NCBI RefSeq assembly: GCF_037811135.1 | Contig: NZ_CP149130.1 | Coordinates: 302,501 to 366,500, forward strand | DNA length: 64,000 nucleotides | Reading direction: 5' to 3' | Source of the DNA: Aeromonas rivipollensis | GTDB lineage: Bacteria; Pseudomonadota; Gammaproteobacteria; Enterobacterales; Aeromonadaceae | In this document: positions 57,210 through 64,000 of the stretch, piece after piece | How positions within the stretch are numbered: position 1 is the first letter of the stretch | Layout of the letters: every line of letters starts with the position of its first letter | Position numbers and translations under genes: made by a program | The notes under the pieces: model-generated | What the model saw: the letters and a program-made list of their open reading frames with translations, nothing else | Told to the model about the DNA's origin: nothing | Databases searched by the model: none

Positions 57210-59165
57210 TCAAAACTGGTAGGTCAGCCCCAGGTTGTAGCGGCGTCCATCCAGCACTGTGCCATAGCTGGCATGGTCCACCCTCTTGTCCAGCAGGTTG
57301 TAGATGCCGGCGGTGACGCTCAGCGCCTGATTGGCCTTGTAGACCAGGCCGGTGTCGAAGAAGGTGTATGAGGGAGTGCCCTCGGCCATCTTGACCCGGC
57401 TCAGGTAGTCCGAGGTCTTGCTGCGGAAGTTGACCCTGGACCAGAGGCCGACCGCCTCGCTGGTCTGCCAGTCGACAGTAGTGTTGAACATGTGGCGCGG
57501 CATCTGGTTCAGTGCCAGGCCCGCCATGGGACCGCTCTTCTGCTCGGACTGGGTGAAGGTGTAGCTGGAGGCCAGGGACCACTGCGGGTTGATGGCCCAG
57601 TTGGCCGTGCCTTCCACCCCGCGCATGTTGGCCTCGTCGACGTTGATGCGATCGCTGATGAAGTCATAGGTGTGGCCGTTCAGGGTGCAGGCGGGATCCT
57701 GCTTGCTGGTGCAGCGACGGGTCTCGGCAATCTTGTCCTTGAAGTCGGTATTGAACAGGGTCAGCCCGGCGTTGAGCCCCTGCCTGCCATCCCACAGCAG
57801 GGCGATTTCCTCACTGACGCTCTTCTCCGGCTGGAGGGCCGGGCTGCCGACCAGCATGCCATCCTGAGTACCGCCGCCGGTGGCCTGACCCCAGTTGGCC
57901 GCGGACATGCGCAAATCGGGGGAGCGGTAGCCGGTGGAGACGCCCCCCTTCAGGGTCCAGAACTCGGCGGGGTGCCAGACCCCGTAGAGACGCGGGCTCC
58001 AGTGGCTGCCGTAGTTCTGATCCCTGTCCATGCGCACGCCGCCGGTCAGGGCGAAGCTGTCGGTCAGGGCCCACTCGTCCTCCACGAACAGGGCCCAGCT
58101 CCAGCGGGTCAGCTGGTCGGCGCTATTGGCCACATTCAGCTGGTTGCCCTGATCTTGCAGATCCTCGTAGCGGTACTGGCCGCCGACACTGAGGTAGTGA
58201 TCCCCCAGGACGATCTGGGTATGGGTGTCGGCTATGGTGTTGATCATCTTCATCTGCCGACCCGGGTTGGTGCTCTCTTCCCGTTGCAGATAGCTGGTGG
58301 AGGAGCCGAAGTCGTAGCGGCCGTCGTGGGTGATGGCGTAGTTGGTGCGCTCGTAGGTGCTCAGGTTGGGTTTGGCCTTGGCCGAAATGGACTCACCCGG
58401 CGTGCGATCCCTGTCCTGCAGGCCGCGGCTCACCTCGAAGTCGAAGCTGTTGTGCTCGTCCGGGGTCAGGCTGAACACGGCGGTGCCGCTGCGCATCTCC
58501 TGCTCGGCGAAGCCGTTCTCGAACTGATCCTCGCCGCGATAGGAGAGTTGGCCGTTCAGGCGCATTCCCAGCAGCCCGTCCACCAGGGCGCCGGCGGTGT
58601 AGGCATCGCTCTGGAAGAGATCACCTGAGGCCTTGCTCTCCTGGAAGGTGCTGTCGGCATGCACCGATCCCTGCCATGCCGTCATGCTGGTGCTCTTGCG
58701 GGTGATGACGTTGATGACGCCCCCCATGGCGTCCGAGCCGTAGCGGGAGGACATGGGGCCACGCACCACCTCGATCCGCTCTATGGCTTGCAGCGGCGGC
58801 AACCAGCCCTGCTCTATGCCGGGGCCGTCGCTGTTGGGGCGGGTGCCACGGCTGTCGACCCGCTTGCCGTCCACCAGCATCAGCGTGTACTTGGCTCCCA
58901 TGCCGCGGATGCTGATGTCGCTGCTGCTGCCACCCCCGGTGATCACCACCCCGGGCACGTCTTTCAGGGCGTCGGTCACGTCACGGTAGGCGCGCTTCTC
59001 CAGCTGTTCCCGGGTCACGACCGAGATGGAGGCGGCAGAGTCTTCGATCTTCTGCTGGAAACCCGAGGCGGTGATCACCATGACTTCGTTCTGGCTGGCG
59101 TGGGCCTGGCTGGCCAGTGCGGCGACGATCAGGGTGGCGAGAGGGGGAATGGGGATGTTAGTCAT
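57210..59165 (-). CDS. irgA: TonB-dependent siderophore receptor, IrgA type
   Basis: 651 residues from the ATG at 59165, which gives a signal peptide (PLATLIVAALASQAHA) cut before SQNEV; longer in-frame starts do not. The TonB box region EVMVITASGF and plug (VTDALKDVPGVVITGGGSSS; SIRGMGAKYTLMLVDGKRVD; IEQGWLPPLQAIERIEVVRG) match Vibrio IrgA closely. The barrel ends in the aromatic YNLGLTYQF. It imports a catecholate siderophore across the outer membrane with TonB energy. A Fur box upstream indicates iron repression. Confidence 0.93.
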   Translation of the reverse strand: MTNIPIPPLATLIVAALASQAHASQNEVMVITASGFQQKIEDSAASISVVTREQLEKRAYRDVTDALKDVPGVVITGGGSSSDISIRGMGAKYTLMLVDGKRVDSRGTRPNSDGPGIEQGWLPPLQAIERIEVVRGPMSSRYGSDAMGGVINVITRKSTSMTAWQGSVHADSTFQESKASGDLFQSDAYTAGALVDGLLGMRLNGQLSYRGEDQFENGFAEQEMRSGTAVFSLTPDEHNSFDFEVSRGLQDRDRTPGESISAKAKPNLSTYERTNYAITHDGRYDFGSSTSYLQREESTNPGRQMKMINTIADTHTQIVLGDHYLSVGGQYRYEDLQDQGNQLNVANSADQLTRWSWALFVEDEWALTDSFALTGGVRMDRDQNYGSHWSPRLYGVWHPAEFWTLKGGVSTGYRSPDLRMSAANWGQATGGGTQDGMLVGSPALQPEKSVSEEIALLWDGRQGLNAGLTLFNTDFKDKIAETRRCTSKQDPACTLNGHTYDFISDRINVDEANMRGVEGTANWAINPQWSLASSYTFTQSEQKSGPMAGLALNQMPRHMFNTTVDWQTSEAVGLWSRVNFRSKTSDYLSRVKMAEGTPSYTFFDTGLVYKANQALSVTAGIYNLLDKRVDHASYGTVLDGRRYNLGLTYQF

Positions 59166-59310
59166 GAAAACCTGAACTCCTGGGAAGGAAAGTTTCTCAA
59201 CCCGCTTTAGTGTCCCGGGATCTTGGTGTCGCACTGGGACGGCGGAGCTGAGCCTCAAATGGATGACATTTGTCGGCAGGCATTCTAGACAAACAAGAGT
59301 CAAATGCAAT

Positions 59311-59325
59311 TGATATTAATTATCA
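59311..59325 (-). promoter_or_regulatory. Fur box upstream of irgA
   Basis: Minus strand TGATAATTAATATCA matches the 7-1-7 Fur consensus (TGATAAT-N-ATTATCA) at 13 of 14 specified positions, ~150 bp before the start codon, in an AT-rich promoter. Confidence 0.8.
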
Positions 59326-59394
59326 TTTGTATTTTGTTCGGTAGGAGGGGCAATTTTGGCAGGGGAGAGAGGTAATGATGGGAATCCAGATAAC

Positions 59395-59420
59395 AAAAAA
59401 CCCGCCTAGGCGGGTTTTTT
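59395..59420. terminator. Terminator of the cold-shock gene
   Basis: AAAAAACCCGCC/GGCGGGTTTTTT, symmetrical, 52 bp after the csp stop codon. Confidence 0.92.
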
Positions 59421-59471
59421 CAATTCTTGCAGAAGGACTTTCCGATTGACGAAAAGGCTTCCTGGCTTGAA

Positions 59472-59684
59472 TTACAGACCAACTACGTTGGCAGCAGCCG
59501 GGCCTTTCTGGCCTTGCTCGATGGTGAACTCAACGCGCTGACCTTCGTCCAGGGTTTTGAAGCTGGTGGACTGGATAGCGGAGAAGTGTACGAACACGTC
59601 TTTGCCACCGTCAGCCGGGGAGATGAAGCCAAAACCTTTCTCAGCGTTGAAGAACTTTACGGTACCAGTCATTTTGTTAGACAT
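59472..59684 (-). CDS. Cold-shock protein (CspA/CspE family)
   Basis: 70 residues, a single OB-fold. RNP1 is KGFGFISP and RNP2 is DVFVHFSAI; the ending [11 protein letters not shown] is typical. It binds single-stranded RNA and melts structure, acting as RNA chaperone or antiterminator. The ATG at 59684 has TAAGGAAAT just upstream on the minus strand. The long AT-rich leader (59685-59860) with a small hairpin (GCTAC/GTAGC) fits a csp mRNA 5' UTR. Which E. coli Csp it equals cannot be told from sequence alone. Confidence 0.95.
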   Translation of the reverse strand: MSNKMTGTVKFFNAEKGFGFISPADGGKDVFVHFSAIQSTSFKTLDEGQRVEFTIEQGQKGPAAANVVGL

Positions 59685-60030
59685 AATAATTTCCTTGAAT
59701 AGTGATGTTGAAACGCTACTTGTGTAGCAATCCATGATTTTTCGTCAGCAATACGTATGGGGAGCACTAAAGAAGGAGAATTATTTGGCGAGAATCATCT
59801 GGGACAACTCTATGCACAAATCACTGCTTTAAAATGACTGCCTAACATAATCAGGTCTGAACTACCGAACCATCGAAATCGATTAGAACACGCTCACTCC
59901 GCCATGGCAATCTTTATCTTGGTATTAATTCCTGCCCGGCGAGTGGGTGTCAGCGTTTTCTATTGATAAAATCGTTTTATACCAGAAGCTTATCTATCAA
60001 TTTCCGGTATGGGAAAGGGAAGTATGCAGG
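59685..60030 (-). promoter_or_regulatory. AT-rich leader and promoter of the cold-shock gene
   Basis: About 350 bp without a gene, notably AT-rich for this chromosome. It probably contains the long csp 5' UTR and promoter. Apart from the GCTAC/GTAGC hairpin near 59715 nothing specific was identified. Confidence 0.4.
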
Positions 60031-60068
60031 CCCATGTCCGGGTGGCAGCACAAGCATCCGGACATGGG
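60031..60068 (-). terminator. Strong hairpin after the DUF3811 gene
   Basis: CCCATGTCCGG pairs perfectly with CCGGACATGGG across a 16-nt loop, 10 bp after the stop codon. The U tract is poor, so it may stabilise or weakly terminate the transcript. Confidence 0.55.
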
Positions 60069-60077
60069 AGACAGAAA

Positions 60078-60362
60078 TTATCGCTTGCTGCGGTACTTGT
60101 TGCTGACGGAGTCCGCCCAGTTGAAGGTTTCGGGCAGCACCTGATTCTTGGCGCGCTCCTTGGCCTTCTCCCGTGCCAGTGCGGAGGCCGCCTTGGCTGC
60201 CTTGGCGCGATCCTCGGCGATTTTCAGGCGCCCTTCCTCACGGATCTTGTTACGTTCCCCATTGGTCAGGGTGTGATCGGCATTGGCCTGGGCCTTCTGC
60301 AACAACAGGGTGATCTCGGCTTTTTCGGCCTCGGTAAGATCTTTCATTTCCAGCTTTTTCAT
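60078..60362 (-). CDS. DUF3811 family protein (YjbD-like)
   Basis: 94 residues from the ATG at 60362, with AGGAG six bases upstream. It is highly charged and helical: MKDLTEAEKAEITLLLQKAQ, a conserved TNGERNKIREE and an Ala/Lys-rich stretch, ending in a basic NKYRSKR. The arrangement matches E. coli YjbD (DUF3811), of unknown function. It is cytosolic. Longer in-frame N-termini have no support. Confidence 0.8.
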   Translation of the reverse strand: MKKLEMKDLTEAEKAEITLLLQKAQANADHTLTNGERNKIREEGRLKIAEDRAKAAKAASALAREKAKERAKNQVLPETFNWADSVSNKYRSKR

Positions 60363-60456
60363 GGCGCACTCCTGCGGCAGGTGATGGCTCACCCTAACAC
60401 ACTCCGGGGGCCGACTCTTATGTAATCGTCCTCTTGACCCCAAAAGGGCAAGTTGA

Positions 60457-60651
60457 GTGCGTTTTCCTGCCGGTTTTCCCCCAGATAGAAGCCGGTTGTG
60501 GCGGTTTGTCCCAGATTGTCGGGGCGTGGATGACGAGGTCCGTACCCTGTGTGACGCCCTGGTCCGGCGAGGCTGGATCCCGATGGTGGCTGGGGGTATG
60601 CTGGTGCCAGTGCGATCCTCGATCGTCACTGCTAGCGTACTGTGTCTATGA
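60457..60651 (+). CDS. Doubtful 64-residue ORF
   Basis: A GTG-initiated frame encoding a basic peptide with VDDEVRTLCDALVRRGWIPM. It has no clear ribosome site and no recognised family. It is listed because it fills most of the 350-bp gap between the DUF3811 gene and the next small gene; it may be chance. Confidence 0.25.
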   Translation: MRFPAGFPPDRSRLWRFVPDCRGVDDEVRTLCDALVRRGWIPMVAGGMLVPVRSSIVTASVLCL

Positions 60652-60712
60652 TTCGGATGACATGCTGGAATCTTGATTCCAACTGTCCTGGTAACATTTT
60701 TGGAGTCTGATG

Positions 60713-60835
60713 ATGAGCAACAAAGAACAGCATCACGGCAAAGATGCCAAGAAAAAACCGCAGATGTCACTGAAAGAGAAGCGCGAGGCCAAACGTCAGA
60801 AAGCTGATCTGAAAAATGGCGGCGCGATGAAGTAA
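60713..60835 (+). CDS. Small basic protein, 40 residues
   Basis: An ATG pair at 60710/60713 with TGGAG four to seven bases upstream opens MSNKEQHHGKDAKKKPQMSL followed by KEKREAKRQKADLKNGGAMK. It is Lys-rich and helical, and has an intrinsic terminator 37 bp after the stop. It is short and easily missed. The good start signal and terminator make expression likely. Possibly nucleic-acid- or ribosome-associated by composition only. Confidence 0.7.
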   Translation: MSNKEQHHGKDAKKKPQMSLKEKREAKRQKADLKNGGAMK

Positions 60836-60872
60836 CGCTCCACTACACTGTTGTTCCTCTGGAGCCAGTATC

Positions 60873-60900
60873 AAGCCAGTCCGTCATGGGCTGGCTTTTA
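60873..60900 (+). terminator. Terminator of the 40-residue gene
   Basis: AAGCCAGTCC-GTCAT-GGGCTGGCTTTT hairpin; it overlaps the end of the convergent solute-binding gene. Confidence 0.8.
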
Positions 60901-61654
60901 TGTTTCTGTCGGATGAGGCCGTGCCATAGTCGACAAAGATCTGCTCATAGCGACCATCTTCCCTCATCTTGCTCAACTGGCGATCGAACCACTGCTGCTG
61001 CGCCGCCTGGCGAAAGGCGAAGTGGTACCGGGTGGGGGGGAAGAGATCATGCTGTCGGATCCTGTCTGCGTGATAGCGCTCGCCACCCTCTTCTTGCCCG
61101 AGCAGTTGTGCCATGTAGTAGTAGAATATCCTCTGCTCCAGGATCACGGCATCCGTGCGCCCCAGCAACAACTTCTGAACCTGCCCTTCCTGCCTCGCCA
61201 CCTCCTCGTAGTTGGGGTTCTGATCGACTATTTCAGCGAACTCTTTTCCCAGGATCTGCCTGGCCCGCTGGAAGGCGCTGACTCGCAGCGTCTGCAGATC
61301 CCTCATGCTCTTGAACGCCGTCTTGTCGAGGGTAAAGACCCGGTTGTGAAAGGTGATCACCGCCTGGGAGAGGTGGGCGCGGCTCAGCATGCCGGGTCTG
61401 ACGTTGATGATGGCATCCAGCTTGCCTTCCTCCAGCATGCGGAAGGTTCGCTCCAGAGGCAGATAGATGAACTCGGGCTCATGATCGCTGCCAGCGAACG
61501 CCTCGCGCATGAGATCGAGCTCGATGCCTCGATTCTCGTGCGTGATCACATAAGGAGGGATGGCGAAGCTCACCCCCACTCGCAACGGTTCGGCGATCAG
61601 AGGGGCGGCAAACACCAGCAAGATGAGGCACAGCAGGCGACCAAGGTGATTCAT
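60884..61654 (-). CDS. Periplasmic solute-binding protein family 3-like
   Basis: 256 residues from the ATG at 61654. A signal peptide (HLGRLLCLILLVFAAPLIA) precedes EPLRVGVSFAIPPYVI, the usual SBP_bac_3 start. The later ENRGIELDLMREAFAG and YLPLERTFRMLEEGKLDAII continue the fold. There is no transporter or kinase gene beside it, so it may be an orphan binding or signalling protein. A substrate cannot be assigned. Confidence 0.82.
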   Translation of the reverse strand: MNHLGRLLCLILLVFAAPLIAEPLRVGVSFAIPPYVITHENRGIELDLMREAFAGSDHEPEFIYLPLERTFRMLEEGKLDAIINVRPGMLSRAHLSQAVITFHNRVFTLDKTAFKSMRDLQTLRVSAFQRARQILGKEFAEIVDQNPNYEEVARQEGQVQKLLLGRTDAVILEQRIFYYYMAQLLGQEEGGERYHADRIRQHDLFPPTRYHFAFRQAAQQQWFDRQLSKMREDGRYEQIFVDYGTASSDRNIKASP

Positions 61655-61774
61655 GCAGGTTCTCGGGGAAGTGACTCGTCCCGAGAATAGCCACAAGTCA
61701 GGGCGAGGGAGAGGGTCAGGTGCGGATCGTCGCAACAACATGATGAGGGAGGGGATGAATGCGTCAGAAACAGA

Positions 61775-61802
61775 CAAAAAAGGCCCTGAGTCATCAGGGC
61801 CT
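61775..61802 (-). terminator. Terminator of ssb
   Basis: AGGCCCTGAGTCATCAGGGCCT hairpin with A6 on its left, 10 bp beyond the ssb stop codon. Confidence 0.9.
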
Positions 61803-61811
61803 GGGTGTCGA

Positions 61812-62387
61812 TCAGAACGGGATATCGTCGTCGAAATCCATCGGCGGCTCGTTGTAAACCGGCGGTGCAGACTGCGGCTGCTGGGCCGGACGACCGTAAC
61901 CACCCTGTGGCTGCATATTCTGCTGCGGGGCTGCGGCCGGGCGTTGCATGGCTTGCTGAGGGGCTGCCTGTTGCGGCTGGCCCCAGTTGCCCTGGGACTG
62001 TTGACCGCCCATGCCCTGGCCGGCGCCGCCTTGCGGACGGCCACCCAGCATCTGCATCACGCCGGTGAAACTGTCGACCAGCACTTCTGTGGTGTAGCGC
62101 TCCTGGCCACTTTGATCCTGCCACTTGCGGGTCTGCAGCTTGCCTTCGACATAGACCTGGGAACCCTTCTTCAGGTACTCGCCCGCCACTTCGGCCAGCT
62201 TGCCCATGAAGACCACGCGGTGCCACTCGGTTCGCTCTTTCTGCTCACCGGTCTGCTTGTCGCGCCAGGTGTCGGAGGTGGCCAGGGTGATGTTAGTCAC
62301 GGCACCGCCGCTCGGCATGTAGCGCACTTCCGGGTCTTGCCCCAGGTTACCGATCAGAATGACTTTGTTGATGCCTCGACTGGCCAT
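61812..62387 (-). CDS. ssb: Single-stranded DNA-binding protein
   Basis: 191 residues from the ATG at 62387. The N-terminal OB-fold ([40 protein letters not shown]) is followed by a Gln/Gly/Pro-rich linker (~115-180) and the acidic tip MDFDDDIPF, which docks partner proteins. It binds ssDNA as a tetramer in replication, recombination and repair. Unlike E. coli, it does not directly face uvrA: a regulator gene lies between, and no LexA box was found in front of it. Confidence 0.96.
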   Translation of the reverse strand: MASRGINKVILIGNLGQDPEVRYMPSGGAVTNITLATSDTWRDKQTGEQKERTEWHRVVFMGKLAEVAGEYLKKGSQVYVEGKLQTRKWQDQSGQERYTTEVLVDSFTGVMQMLGGRPQGGAGQGMGGQQSQGNWGQPQQAAPQQAMQRPAAAPQQNMQPQGGYGRPAQQPQSAPPVYNEPPMDFDDDIPF

Positions 62388-62906
62388 AATCTCTCTTCCA
62401 CCCTTATGTATACCGGCCAGGCCAAATGCCTGGTCCCATTCAATATGTCGTTTGTTTGCAATGAGATGCGCGCCACGGATGGACCTCATCTTCACGCATG
62501 TCACGGCTGTGCCAGATTCAACCGACGCGTTTATCGGCCATCCGCCGCAGCGTTTGCCCGCAATAATACCAGTTGGCGGAGATGAGCGCACACCTTCCTG
62601 TCCCGGCGAGTACCAAACCCCGCTGCTGGCGGTTCGAGTAACTTACCCGAGGTATGGCCCCACCAGCAAGGGGACGACGGGGCCAAGTGCTGCATCGACG
62701 GCCAAGGCCTGCTATGGTGCTGGTCGGCACTACTTAACCCCCCAAATGGGGGGTATGTGCTAGTCATTTGTATTGGTTGGAAAATTGCTGAGCTTCAAAG
62801 GAATCACAGCGGCGTCTAATACTTTTTTAATGCTGCAGCCAGGAGGGGGATTGGTACTCTTCCTTGCCGAAAAGCCCCGACTCGAATGTGCAAGGAAGTT
62901 CTCTTG
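62388..62906. other. 519-bp intergenic region with a perfect dyad
   Basis: Holds the divergent promoters of ssb and the CsgD-type regulator. One striking element: ACCCCCCAAATGGGGGGT at 62737-62754, a perfect 7-bp inverted repeat. No gene or other clear signal was found in the rest. Confidence 0.5.
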
Positions 62907-63545
62907 ATGACGCCCGAATACCCCTTAGTGCTGATCACCGAAAATAATGCACAAGCCAGCAGTTTCCAGCGTCACCTCAGCGAACAGCTTGGCTTGTCCA
63001 TCTTGCTGGTGGGGGAGATAGAGGCCCTGCCCGAACCCGCCGAGACCTCTGCCCAGACGCTGCTGCTGATCGATCTGGACTATCTGAAGTCGGCTCAGCA
63101 GGCGGATTGGAGCAAGGCCATCTGCAGCCGCTTCGGCGAGGCCAGTGCCGTGTTGCTCAACGCCCCGACCAGTACGGACAGGGAGCTGCTGCTGATGTGG
63201 CCACACACCAGCGGGCTCTTCTTCCGCCAGGACAACCTGGATCGGCTGGTGATCGGCATCCGCAAGGTGTTGCAGGGGGAGTACTGGATCCCGCGCCATC
63301 TGCTGTGCGATCTGGTGGATTACTACCGCAAGGGGAGCGGCCAGCCCCTGCGCAACCAGACGTTGCTGACGGCCCGTGAGCAGGAGATAGTCCGCCACCT
63401 GATGACGGGGGCCTCCAATACCGAGATCGCCGACAGCCTGTTCGTGAGCGAGCACACCATCAAGTCCCACCTCTATAACGTGTTCAAGAAGTTGAACGTC
63501 AAGAACCGCCTGCAGGCGGTGAGCTGGGCCAAGGAGTATCTCTGA
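62907..63545 (+). CDS. CsgD/VpsT-type LuxR-family regulator
   Basis: 212 residues from the ATG at 62907 with AAGGAAG upstream. A receiver-like N-terminus (~1-140) lacks the usual phosphoacceptor pattern, as in CsgD. The C-terminal LuxR helix-turn-helix ([20 protein letters not shown], then [20 protein letters not shown]) is complete and very like CsgD. The residue block [10 protein letters not shown] sits where VpsT has its c-di-GMP motif W-[FLM]-[TS]-R; here it reads WIPR. It probably controls biofilm matrix or curli-type genes. It lies between ssb and uvrA with no matrix genes in the window. Confidence 0.88.
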   Translation: MTPEYPLVLITENNAQASSFQRHLSEQLGLSILLVGEIEALPEPAETSAQTLLLIDLDYLKSAQQADWSKAICSRFGEASAVLLNAPTSTDRELLLMWPHTSGLFFRQDNLDRLVIGIRKVLQGEYWIPRHLLCDLVDYYRKGSGQPLRNQTLLTAREQEIVRHLMTGASNTEIADSLFVSEHTIKSHLYNVFKKLNVKNRLQAVSWAKEYL

Positions 63546-63570
63546 GAGCCGGGGATAGGATGATAAAAGC

Positions 63571-63586
63571 CTGTCTATTCATCCAG
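63571..63586 (+). promoter_or_regulatory. LexA (SOS) box upstream of uvrA
   Basis: CTGTCTATTCATCCAG fits CTG-N10-CAG with the T at position 4, 55 bp before the uvrA start codon. uvrA is an SOS gene in relatives. Confidence 0.75.
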
Positions 63587-63640
63587 TAGTCTCTATGCCA
63601 TACTGGCCCGCTCTGGTTCCCGTATCGAGCGCGCAACAAG

Positions 63641-64000
63641 ATGGATAAAATCGTGATCCGGGGTGCCCGCACCCACAACCTCAAAAACATCAATCTGACT
63701 CTGCCCCGCGACAAGCTGATCGTGGTCACCGGCCTGTCAGGTTCCGGCAAGTCCTCCCTGGCGTTCGATACCCTCTATGCCGAAGGCCAGCGCCGTTATG
63801 TGGAGTCTCTCTCTGCCTATGCCCGCCAGTTCCTCTCCCTGATGGAGAAGCCGGACGTGGACCATATCGAGGGACTTTCCCCGGCCATCTCCATCGAGCA
63901 GAAGTCCACCTCCCATAACCCACGCTCGACCGTCGGCACCATCACCGAAATCTACGACTACCTGCGCCTGCTGTTTGCCCGGGTCGGTGAGCCCCGTTGC
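63641..64000 (+). CDS. uvrA: Excinuclease ABC subunit A, 5' part
   Basis: The first 120 codons of UvrA run off the right edge. The N-terminal [20 protein letters not shown] and Walker [21 protein letters not shown] are unmistakable, and the [20 protein letters not shown] block follows. UvrA dimers scan DNA for damage and load UvrB. The start is the ATG after AACAAG, with a LexA box upstream. The remaining ~820 residues are outside the window. Confidence 0.97.
   Translation, partial: MDKIVIRGARTHNLKNINLTLPRDKLIVVTGLSGSGKSSLAFDTLYAEGQRRYVESLSAYARQFLSLMEKPDVDHIEGLSPAISIEQKSTSHNPRSTVGTITEIYDYLRLLFARVGEPRC

Overview
The window is a piece of a gammaproteobacterial chromosome, almost certainly Aeromonas or a close relative. 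Most of it is GC-rich. The 23S, 5S and tRNA-Asp sequences are of enterobacterial/Aeromonas type. Many genes are recognisable orthologues of Escherichia, Salmonella or Vibrio genes: ghxP, dhaKLM/dhaR, ydiK, phnR/S/T/U/V, yhaJ/yhaK, recC-recB-recD, glnK-amtB, irgA, ssb and uvrA. The genus assignment is inferred from gene content and sequence feel; no database search was possible.

Layout. 1-3.4 kb: distal end of an rRNA operon (23S, 5S, tRNA-Asp, two terminators). 3.4-5.4 kb: a cupin gene and a purine permease behind a PurR-like box. 5.5-10 kb: a PTS-dependent dihydroxyacetone kinase operon (dhaKLM) with its convergent regulator dhaR. 10-16.6 kb: envelope and housekeeping genes, including a NUDIX-PAP2 fusion, a repeat-rich lipoprotein and a duplicated mini-ORF/terminator cassette. 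16.6-22.9 kb: catalase, an acetyltransferase/AraC pair, an exporter and a sensory diguanylate cyclase. 22.9-29.3 kb: a Pho-box-associated phosphonate-type ABC importer (phnS, phnU, phnV, phnT) with an alkaline-phosphatase-superfamily enzyme and a HAD phosphatase, opposite phnR. 29.3-33.2 kb: an XRE regulator, an unexplained transcript-like region, and the yhaJ/yhaK/DoxX group. 33.4-42.5 kb: recC-recB-recD. 42.6-47.6 kb: an accessory stretch with a low-GC unknown gene, a MITE-like repeat, and a ~3.4 kb insert (hydrolase, TetR, SGNH esterase) bounded by ~175 bp direct repeats. 47.6-59.4 kb: AraC, amtB-glnK with sigma-54/NtrC signals, a PAS-GGDEF protein, a chemoreceptor, a Cpx-like arrangement of a small periplasmic protein and a two-component system, and a Fur-box irgA-type receptor. 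59.5-64 kb: cold-shock protein, small basic proteins, a solute-binding protein, ssb, a CsgD/VpsT-type regulator, and the start of uvrA behind a LexA box.

How the genes fit together. Nutrient acquisition dominates: purines (PurR), triose (DHA), organophosphorus (PhoB plus PhnR), ammonium (NtrC/sigma-54) and iron (Fur), each with a readable cis-signal. A second theme is signalling by c-di-GMP and chemotaxis: two GGDEF proteins, a CsgD-type regulator and one chemoreceptor.

The most unusual structural signal is repeated. Short stretches at gene ends are duplicated next to the intact gene (dhaR 5' end, phnR 3' end, a 35-codon mini-ORF with its terminator). The VOC/AraC intergenic region is also duplicated, around an acquired insert that looks like a Campbell-type integration. 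No CRISPR array, IS transposase, prophage or complete defence system was seen.
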